A stretch of 64,000 bases of DNA from Turbatrix aceti (taxonomy: Eukaryota; Nematoda; Chromadorea; Rhabditida; Panagrolaimidae). Shown piece by piece: positions 56,624-64,000 of the stretch. The stretch's first letter is position 1, and each line of letters opens with the position of its first letter. A program made the position numbers and the translations under genes. The notes under the pieces are model-generated. The model had not been told where the DNA came from, made no database searches, and saw only the letters and a program-made list of their open reading frames with translations. Location: NCBI GenBank assembly GCA_963969345.1, contig OZ017769.1, positions 5,893,725 to 5,957,724 of the forward strand, given 5' to 3'.

Positions 56624-58536
56624 CTAAATGCACTTTTTGATGATCTCCGCTCCGACGCCCGGGGGAGGTGTCCAGCCGCCGAAGGCGCTTTCCATCTCCC
56701 TAGCGATAGCAATCAGGACGCGATCGTTGTTCTGCTTGGCGACGAACTGCACAGCGAGTGGCACGCCATCCGACGACAGCCCGATGGGACAGACGAGCGC
56801 TGGCATGCCGGTGGCGTTCCACAGCGCCGTATAGCACCAATTCACCGGTGTGAATAGGAGCTGGTGGTGGAAGGGAGCGGTCGTAGGCAGGGCAGGCAGA
56901 ATCGCGACGCCGTCGTCGCCGAGGAGATCGGAGAGGTCTTTGGAGAGTTCTTCCCTCTTTTTGCGCATCTGAAAAACGCGGGGTTGCAAAAGTCGTGTCA
57001 AAACCAGGGACAAAAATCGAGCACAGTTTTTTTTATGAATTTTATTCTGAATTTGACAATTTTTTGTGTAAAAAGTGCTGAAACTTTGTTTTGACGTTTG
57101 ATCTGCCCAGAAAAAATCGTATTTTAACTTACACTGACAAAAAATACGATAGACGTAAAAAAAACACTAATTTCTTGTTTTTTTACTTTTTAGGCCTTTT
57201 TTAGCCCTGGGCAGGTCGAGCCCAATTTTTGTCCCTGCTCAGAAAAAAACTCACCTCAAGATTCTGTTCCCTGGTATTCGGCGGAATACGCCCAATGACA
57301 AACCCCACCGCTGCAAGAGTGTGCGTGCTGACTCCAATGATCATCTTGAAGAGCTCGCTGAGCGGGCTGATGTTCAATAAGTCCTGCATGCCATTGCCCT
57401 CCTCCGGAACCAGTCCACTAAAGTATATATTCTTCGCGATGGCGAACGACGGGTGCTCGAAAGCCTTGACCGGCTTGTACTTGGTCTCAAAGTGCTTGAT
57501 GACTCTCGCGATGCCCGCTGCCTCCTCTTCATGAGGTTTCTCGACTCCCAGGATGTCAAAACTGGGCGCAGCATAAAACGTAAGTTGAGAGACGTCAACC
57601 GGCTTGGAAAGCCCCAATTTCTCCGATGTTTCAGCACCTGTGAAGACAGAATGCACGAGAGCGAGGTCTTCCGAGTATCTGAGCAGAGGTCCGATAGTGC
57701 CGTACAAATGAGAGGCCTCATCCATAACGTACGGCCAGTGGCCTTCGAGCGAGACAGTATCCGAAGTGCCCTTGAGGCCAAAGATCCCGTTGAACGCGCT
57801 GGGAATGCGAATGCTCCCACCGAGATCGCTGCCGACGCCGATAAGCGACGCTCCAGCACCGACGACCGCGCCTTCGCCACCACTGCTGCCGCCGCACGTC
57901 CGGCGCGTGTCGTAGGGGTTATTCGTCCGACCATAAACCGCATTGCTCGATTCTACCCACATTCCGCCTTCTGGAACGTTCGTAATGGCAAGGTGGATGG
58001 CGCCCGCGTTGTTCAGATTTCGCACGACGTCTGCGTCGTCATCGACGACGGTGTCCCGACGCGAAATCATGCCACACGTCACTTTCATGCCCTTGACGTT
58101 GACCATGTCCTTCGTCGTGTACGGCAGACCCAGGAGAGGCTTTGTTTGGGGAAGCTAAACTCAAAACACTTATTTTGAAGATTACAGGATGTCGACTCAC
58201 GCTGGCGTACTCGTCGGAGTCGGGATCGAGGCTCGCGAGGTAGGCGTCCACCTCGGCGGCCTTCTTCCGAGCATGCTCGTAGTGGGTGGCCACAACCGCG
58301 TTCAGCAGAGGGTTGACTTCCTCCAGACGACGGATATAAGCCTCGATCAGGTCGGCAGACCTGAGTTCCCGGGCCCTGATCTTGGCGGCGGCTTTTGTCG
58401 CCGACAGAAGCAGCAGAGGGTCCGTCGGCGGCGGCACTGCCTTTCTGGACTGCAGCGAGTAGATCCAGCTGAACAGGGCGTTGACGACGGCAAAGTATAC
58501 ATTGCACACCAGATTCGCTAGCTTCACGAGCACCAT
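56624..58536 (-). CDS. Fatty acid amide hydrolase 2 type amidase
   Basis: Membrane-anchored amidase-signature serine hydrolase predicted to cleave fatty acid amides such as N-acylethanolamines. Exons 58536-58201, 58154-57255 and 56968-56624 give 526 residues (human FAAH2 has 532). An N-terminal hydrophobic anchor is visible (LVKLANLVCNVYFAVVNALF). The catalytic Ser-cisSer-Lys triad is present: Lys in GLPYTTKDMVNVKG, the cis-Ser in TCGGSSGGEGA and the nucleophile in IGVGSDLGGSIRIP, followed by FNGIFGLKGT as in FAAH2. The C-terminal exon carries the substrate-channel segment ATGMPALVCPIGLSSDGVP. The ATG was chosen at 58536 because the extension upstream has no ATG. It converges with the SH2 kinase, with 125 bp between stops. 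Confidence 0.93.
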
Positions 58537-59810
58537 TTTGAGACTGACAATCAAGGCTGGCTGGGGAAGGTCGCAAGCGTCTTTTATAGAAGTCTGGTTT
58601 TAAAAAAAGTGTAATAAAGGCCTGTGCAAGGTCTAGCAGAGGCTCGAAGCCGAGACCTTGCGTCTGATGAATCGTGGCCGATCAGGCGGTGACAGCAGCT
58701 GCAGACTGCAGCCCTGCTAGGACCCACGAGGTGTTGAAAAATGTCTCAAGCCATTATTCAATCAAAATTGCACAGGCTCGAACCAGAAACAGCCAAGGCC
58801 ACGTGAGAATGATTTATGGCTTCACGTCTAGGACCTTGCATGTGTTCACGCAAGGTAAGGCCCTAGGCAGCTCTTTCAGCAATGGAAGCATTGCTGAAAG
58901 TCAGGATGATTCACGTTCACCTGCTATTGCGTAATAATTTCGGCCCGGGCCGGCTCTCCCCTTCCGGTTGCTAATCAAACGATCACCGAAAAAAAACAGA
59001 TGAAACTGAAGAACATGAATCAAACAAGCAAAAGAGAGCGCGGGGAGTTATCGATAATTATCGTTGGACCCCACAAATTGACACGCGCACGTTCTCTGGC
59101 TAAAAACAGTGATCGCACCTTGCTGGCAGCGCGCAAAAGGGTTCGGGCGCCATGTCTTCAAAAAGCATCGCGGCACCAGGATGGCCAGCAGATTGATAAG
59201 CAAAGGTGAATCACGGTTGTTGACAAGTGTCACAAAAGTTTGTGTAGGCGAAATTGCGATTATTATGTTTACTTGCTTTCAGAACGATGTCTTGCCGCGA
59301 AAAATTGCAAATATGCGGATTGGATCTCACAGATGCCATCTTAGAGTGCTGTTTTTTCTCCGATGACGTAAAAAAAGCATACTGATATCACAAACAAAAA
59401 CACAAACACATGGTTTAGTAGTTGTTGTGAAAAAAACAGAACAGTTTATATCAGCAGTTTACCATGGGAACGTTCTCTGACGTACCTAAACAGGTTCAAG
59501 CAACTGCTAATGATTGAATTTAATGAAAACATGACTGCCATTAATACTTGGCAATGTCAGTGCCCGATAAATGATAAATCAAGCAACCGTTATTTTTTAA
59601 GCCAAAAAAACCGAAAAAAACTCATCACTTATGCCACTTTGTGCACAATGCGCGTCAACGGGTTTCGCACGGAATTTTTTGGGGGTCGGTGATTTGGCAT
59701 ACAAATACGGTTGGACGCCGTGGTCGACCGTCGTTTTTGAAAGTTCTTTGCTGCTTTTCTTTCGCTTTTTGTCTATTTTTTGCGTTATTTTTAGGTTACC
59801 TTCGTTTTCG
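58537..59810. other. Intergenic region between divergent FAAH and CPEB genes
   Basis: 1.27 kb without a supported exon. The FAAH-proximal part (58626-58900) has several strong inverted repeats (see separate entry). The CPEB-proximal part is AT-rich. A TTATTTTTAG acceptor-like site lies 17 bases before the CPEB ATG. Confidence 0.5.
58626..58900. repeat. Cluster of inverted repeats
   Basis: GCAAGGTCT (58626-58634) pairs with AGACCTTGC (58653-58661), with an inner GGCT-CGA-AGCC stem. ACCTTGC (58833-58839) pairs with GCAAGGT (58850-58856) inside an outer CTAGG/CCTAG pair. CTTTCAGCAATG (58873-58884) pairs perfectly with CATTGCTGAAAG (58889-58900) around GAAG. The same ACCTTGC core recurs in both larger stems. 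It could be a non-autonomous element or a structured RNA; nothing decides. Confidence 0.55.
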
Positions 59811-61058
59811 ATGTCGGTGAATTGCGTGAACTACTATCAGTACCCGTACCAATATCCCCAGGCATGGTACTGGGATGCGAGAAGCCAGCAGCCAGTGCGC
59901 TATTACGGTGTGCGTGCCTACATGGCAAACGGCTGCGTCTACTACACGTATGGTCCGCCGCCGACCGTCCCCTACCCTGTCTATCGGATGCCGACGACCG
60001 CTTTGACGTATCAGCCTGGTTACAACTGTGCTCCGTCTGAAATGGTTTGCGATCAACTTGTTCAGACGCTTCCCGTCTCATCGGAGTCGCACACTCCGAC
60101 TACGACTCCGACGTCGGAGTCGACTCCCACGCAGACCCCGCCGCCGCCGTCGTCGCCAATCGTCGAAGTCACCCCGCAGAATGCTCCGACGCCGCCGCTG
60201 GTCTCCGAAGGCACTTTGCGGAGGGATCCAGCGTGGAGAGGCGTTCTTCCGAATCCGTCGTTCGATGGCTACCTTTCGCCCATCATTTTCGTCGGCAGCA
60301 CGTCCACCGTTGTCAAGCAGTTCGTAGCTGCCCTCTCCAAGATGAACATCCACAACAAGGGCATATCCGGCGACCACGCCAACTACTTTTACCTAAACGT
60401 GGGTCATGCGGGATTGATTAAAAGACTCCTGGGACACTGCGATCTCGTTGATGGTCGTTACTATTTCGTCTTCGAAGTAAGTTTTCTTGCAAGGATTACG
60501 ATTTTTTTCATAAAAACAAAAATGTTTGTTTTTTTTCAGAAAATCTCGTGCGAAGTCATCCCTTGGTGCACCAAAAACCTGTTCTACCGTCACCCCGGCT
60601 TCAACCACGACGGCGATCTGAAGACTACGATCCGCAGCGTCTTCGTTGGCTCTCTCCACGGCCGACTGACAGCCAGCGATGTCGCGCGCATCTTTGGCGA
60701 TGTCTTCGGATGTGTCAAAAGGGTCTCGCTGTGCTCCGACGAAAATGACTATCCCACGGGCTCTGGCGTCGTCACCTTTGCCGACGAGAGATGCTGCCGT
60801 CGAGCCGTTCATGTCGGTTATGTCTTCATAAACACCCCGCTTTTCCGCCGCAAGGTGATGATTGATCCTTTCATCCAGGTTAACTCGACCTGTGGCTACT
60901 GTCCCAGCACCTCGCCGACCGGTTTTTGCCGCGATTGCTTCCACTATTTCTGCGACGGCTGCGCTGACGCTCACGGCAAGCACAAGGTCTTCGAGGCCTC
61001 CGGCATCCTTCACGCCGAACGCCGCGGCCGTCGAATTTCGCGCTTCGAGTCGCAGTAA
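59811..61058 (+). CDS. CPEB-family cytoplasmic polyadenylation element binding protein
   Basis: Binds U-rich elements in 3' UTRs to control poly(A) tail length and translation, often in the germline. Exons 59811-60476 and 60540-61058 give 394 residues. Residues 1-80 are rich in Tyr, Pro, Gln and Trp (NYYQYPYQYPQAWYW), and 80-135 are Thr/Ser/Pro-rich. A core like that of CPEB follows: a reduced RRM1 (PIIFVGSTS ... HANYFYLNV ... VDGRYYFVF), RRM2 (SVFVGSLHGRLTASDVARIF ... PTGSGVVTF) and the cysteine/histidine ZZ zinc finger (CGYCPSTSPTGFC, CFHYFCDGC, H, H). RRM1 is shorter than in vertebrate CPEBs. Compare C. elegans FOG-1 and CPB-1 to -3; I cannot say which. The ATG is 17 bases behind an acceptor-like TTTTTAG. 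Confidence 0.88.
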   Translation: MSVNCVNYYQYPYQYPQAWYWDARSQQPVRYYGVRAYMANGCVYYTYGPPPTVPYPVYRMPTTALTYQPGYNCAPSEMVCDQLVQTLPVSSESHTPTTTPTSESTPTQTPPPPSSPIVEVTPQNAPTPPLVSEGTLRRDPAWRGVLPNPSFDGYLSPIIFVGSTSTVVKQFVAALSKMNIHNKGISGDHANYFYLNVGHAGLIKRLLGHCDLVDGRYYFVFEVSFLARITIFFIKTKMFVFFQKISCEVIPWCTKNLFYRHPGFNHDGDLKTTIRSVFVGSLHGRLTASDVARIFGDVFGCVKRVSLCSDENDYPTGSGVVTFADERCCRRAVHVGYVFINTPLFRRKVMIDPFIQVNSTCGYCPSTSPTGFCRDCFHYFCDGCADAHGKHKVFEASGILHAERRGRRISRFESQ

Positions 61059-61572
61059 ACGTTGTTTCTCTGTCCTGCGTTTTTGATCCTCTCAACACGA
61101 CTTTTCTTTTGTCTATCGTAATCGATACCCTCATTCTTTTTTGTTCCGTTCAGGACCCTTGCAGCTTCGGTGCTGAATTTTTGATATTTACCGTAATACG
61201 ACCGTTTTTATGTTCCCCATGAGCACTTTTTCAGTCTTTTGTGGATCTTTAACGTTGTATACTTCTTCTGATCCTGTTTTTCCAATCTCGGTGATTAACT
61301 TTTATAACTCTGTTGTAATTACTGAAATGTGGAAAATACAATATTGTGTTTACGATAATATAAGTTTTTCTGGAGGATGCACGATTTCATTTTCGAGGTT
61401 ATTTTTGGGCGAATGCAGGTAGTAGGTAGGTAGACAAGTGTACTGTAGGGTAGCTTGGTCACGATTTCTTTGATGACACTGGCTGCGTACGGTACATGGA
61501 TCAGGGAGTCACCGGTGAGAACAGAAAGATGATATGAGATCGTGGATCGTTGGATCGTGGATCGCCGAGTTT
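61059..61572. other. Spacer between convergent CPEB and RUNX 3' ends
   Basis: About 510 bp, T-rich in the CPEB-proximal half as expected of a 3' UTR. No canonical AATAAA was found on either strand close to the stops. No coding exon is supported. Confidence 0.45.
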
Positions 61573-63841
61573 TCAGAAAGGGCGCCACACTTTTTCGGGT
61601 GTTTCGGCAGCAGCGGCCTTCTGCTTCTGGGGCGGCGATGGCGGAGACTGCGGCAGCTGTTTGCTCAGTGCGTGGGCTTTGAGGCACTGCTGCGCCATCA
61701 GGAGCATGAGGAGTTGCGCGTCCGCTTGCTGCTGCTGCTGCTGCATGATGTTTGGTAGGTTGTACATCGGATGGGGTGGAATCATTGGCGGTGGAAGCTG
61801 GTGGATATTTTGCGGGAAATCAGCGGTCTTGACGCGCTTTTCCGGCGGGGGACCGGGATAAATGTGTGGAAAGTGGGACGTGCCCTGCATGAAGAATGAG
61901 GAAAATTGCTGGAGTGGGCGCTTTGTCGCAACGACGGGGGCCTTGTTGTTACGGGCTTCACGCGGTCCATCCACGGTTACCTTGATCATGTTTTCGACCG
62001 TTACCACTTCCCGCGGCCGATCGCGGTGGAAGATTGTAATCGACAGGTTGAAGTTTTTGCCGCGTCCTGATCTGCCGACAAATCTAAGGTCATTGAATTC
62101 GGCTTGTTGGTTCTTGACTTTGGTCGTGTTGTTTTTCAGGTCGGCACACGAAGTCTCATCGTTGCCCGCAGAAACGGTGATCTCCGTGTCGTCGGCGATG
62201 GGTTGAAAGAACAAGATGCGGAACTTGGTCGGGAGTTGTTTGTTGGCCCTGAAACTCATAACATAGCATTAATAGCAAATGGGATTGGCGCTGATGCTAC
62301 CGTAACCCCTATGAGTAGAGGTTTAACGATGTCTAATGGTTTTAAGCTAGGCACTCAAAATAGCTCCGACGGGTGTGACGTCCTACGCATGTTCATATTT
62401 ATCAGCTCAAAAGTTCAGCACGCGCGCGCGACGAAAAAAACATCGAAAACAGTAATAATGCATTTCTCTCACTCCCACAATAATGCATTCTATCACTCAC
62501 CTCCAGTGCTCGGGAACCTTGGTGATGAAGACATCCCGATGCCCGGTGGGGACAAAATTTTCAGCGCTGGTCATGACTTTGGCGAAGGCTTCTTCGATGA
62601 CAGCCGTCGACTTGGCAGCTGCTTGCATGTCGCGGCGAATACCTGAAAGTGGAACGAACACTGTCATCTCTAAATATTTAACAGTCTTATGTTTGTTTTC
62701 CGATTGATAATCACGCAATCATTATAATCGCGACAGACCGCGGAATCGAGCGGAAGTCGAGAGCCACACCTACTCTCGGCTTCACCTCCCTTTTTTGAGA
62801 TGAGATGAAGTGACAGGAAGTCGTGAATGAGTGAATCACCGACCGCTTACCACGCAAAAGTTTGGGTCCACCTGATAGCGGCGGGGTAGGGGGGAGGTTG
62901 GAAGTTATTTGAGGCATGCGGGAGGCGGGAAGGGTGGAGAAGTGGAGTGCAACGAGCACACCTGAAGGACTGGGCTGTCCCCTGTCCCGAAGATACCCCC
63001 AGATAATGACCATGAATCTATATATCTTGGCGAGGGCCACCGAGGGTCGCGCGCGCGGGCGGCCCCGATCCCAATCGCGCCCGCCATCGTGACCGCTTAC
63101 GACACTTACTACATCCTCGGCATCACGTAGAAGACGGATGGAATTACGAGTAACATGCTACCTTGTCATCACGAACACCCCGACCTTCGTGGCGGCGTTG
63201 CGTAATGACAGATTGCTGTTACGATGCATGCTGGTGGTGGTAGTGCGAGAACACGAACGAACACAAACGAGGCAGACACGGTCCTTTGCCGCCTCCCTCG
63301 TCGCGATAAGATAGACCTGAACGCTGCTACCTGCCTGCTGACTGCCTCATATTGTGCGCGCAACCTGACAGCATACAAAACACTGATCTTAGACGACTAA
63401 CGCTACTAACTTGCCCGATGACATGTGTAATGCATTACCATACCCATTAACGCCACACTCGCTCTCTCTCAGACGCGTAGGAAGTGGCGGCTTGCCACTT
63501 TGGTTGATGCGGCTGCCTGGTAAACGACACCGAAGATGCAGGTGTCCTCCAGCCAGCCAGTAGTGGCTGGCGTCGCGGCTTTGTCTGACTTACGACGCCG
63601 CCCCAGGGTGGGTGGGATACGGTAGACCATGGGGAAAGGAAGGAGGCAAGTGCGGCGGCCGTGGCTGTGGCTGGGGCGCCCGACTGCTGGTACGAGGTGA
63701 GGTGTAAACAAACTATTCGGAGGAGCAGGGCTGTCACCGGGACGTGCATTGATGTCGAAACACACTGATAAGCCAAATCACTTACTTACCGATCACCGAT
63801 TTGATTTCCTCAGAGTTTCCGGCGCTGATGCATGCACACAT
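61573..63841 (-). CDS. rnt-1: Runt-domain transcription factor (RUNX)
   Basis: Sequence-specific DNA-binding regulator; in C. elegans RNT-1 with the CBF-beta homologue BRO-1 controls seam-cell divisions. Exons 63841-63790, 62642-62501 and 62248-61573 give 289 residues. The Runt domain spans about residues 30-165: FITKVPEHWRANKQLPTKF (human PTHWRCNKTLP), ITVSAGNDETSCADLKN, NQQAEFNDLRFVGRSGRGK, NLSITIF and IKVTVDGPREAR. A Pro/Gln-rich region with a six-glutamine run follows. The protein ends EKVWRPF, a variant of the C-terminal VWRPY that binds Groucho/TLE. The short first exon (MCACISAGNSEEIKSVIG, using the joint codon) is joined across a 1.15 kb intron on the strength of a GTAAGT donor and correct phase. 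An internal ATG at about 62627 is an alternative start. Confidence 0.9.
62643..63789 (-). other. RUNX intron 1
   Basis: 1.15 kb between the short first exon and the Runt domain exons. It contains no supported exon. Runx genes commonly use two promoters, so a second promoter upstream of the internal ATG is possible but not shown. Confidence 0.45.
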
Positions 63842-64000
63842 GACAAGTCAGCGAAATAATGTGTACTGATTTCGGGAAACAATGAAAATCGACAACAACG
63901 AAAAAAATCCAAATTCAAGATCATGATTACCAGTTCCCGGCCTCGCAAGGCTGAACTTGGCGAAAGCCGGTTGCCGTGTCCTGGAGAAACAGACCGCCGG

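Noticed and set aside
1..64000. tRNA, rRNA, spliced-leader RNA or CRISPR array
   Set aside because: No cloverleaf with A and B boxes, no rRNA core sequence, no known SL sequence and no regularly spaced repeats were seen by eye. A tRNAscan or Rfam search would be decisive.

Overview
This window is nuclear DNA of an animal, most likely a free-living or rhabditid-type nematode. I infer this from short introns (often 45-70 bp) with a U-rich, branch-poor acceptor (TTTTTCAG or TTTTTTAG) and GTGAGT/GTAAGT donors. Several start codons sit a few bases behind a splice acceptor, as with spliced-leader addition. The gene set also fits: a punctin/MADD-4-type protein, an SH2-tyrosine kinase with a lysine-rich tail, RUNX ending in VWRPF, and tomosyn. 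There are no bacterial genes, CRISPR arrays, rRNA genes or convincing tRNA genes. The species is not identified.

Layout, left to right. 0.8-5.2 kb (-): the C-terminal half of a CCR4-NOT scaffold NOT1, beginning near its MIF4G domain. 5.2-9.6 kb: non-coding. 9.6-17.6 kb (+): tomosyn. 17.8-19.5 kb (-): an unrecognised 409-residue protein. 21.0-23.5 kb (+): a lysosomal phospholipase A2 (PLA2G15/LCAT family). 23.6-25.4 kb (-): an unrecognised 476-residue protein sharing a 280 bp head-to-head promoter with mitochondrial ribosomal protein L9 at 25.7-26.7 kb (+). 26.7-32.3 kb: a 5.5 kb gap. 32.3-34.1 kb (+): a C2H2 zinc-finger protein. 34.4-37.2 kb (-): CDK9. 38.1-38.9 kb (+): a small basic/acidic protein, weakly securin-like. 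39.1-40.0 kb (-): a calmodulin-like-4-type EF-hand protein. 40.6-47.4 kb (-): a MADD-4/ADAMTSL protein with about 11 thrombospondin repeats, an Ig domain and PLAC. 49.4-53.8 kb (-): Integrator subunit 4. 54.1-56.5 kb (+): the SH2-tyrosine kinase. 56.6-58.5 kb (-): a FAAH2-type amidase. 59.8-61.1 kb (+): a CPEB-type RNA-binding protein. 61.6-63.8 kb (-): RUNX.

Exon models were built by reading splice sites and checking that phases join. For every multi-exon gene the summed coding length is a multiple of three. The genes do not form one pathway. Several act on transcription and mRNA fate (NOT1, CDK9, INTS4, CPEB, RUNX, zinc finger), and two act at synapses (tomosyn, MADD-4). Most neighbours are convergent or divergent, so operons are not prominent.

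The main non-gene signals are two families of small intronic elements with terminal inverted repeats. One has ends like CAGGGTTGGGCGAAC and four copies, all inside introns. The other has ends like AAGGCATAAAACCGGCC; two copies are intronic and one of those is flanked by an 11 bp direct repeat. The most interesting protein-level observations are the half-length NOT1, a tomosyn SNARE motif with alanine at the expected zero-layer arginine, and a tyrosine kinase whose SH2 domain lacks the phosphotyrosine-binding arginine and whose activation loop has no tyrosine.
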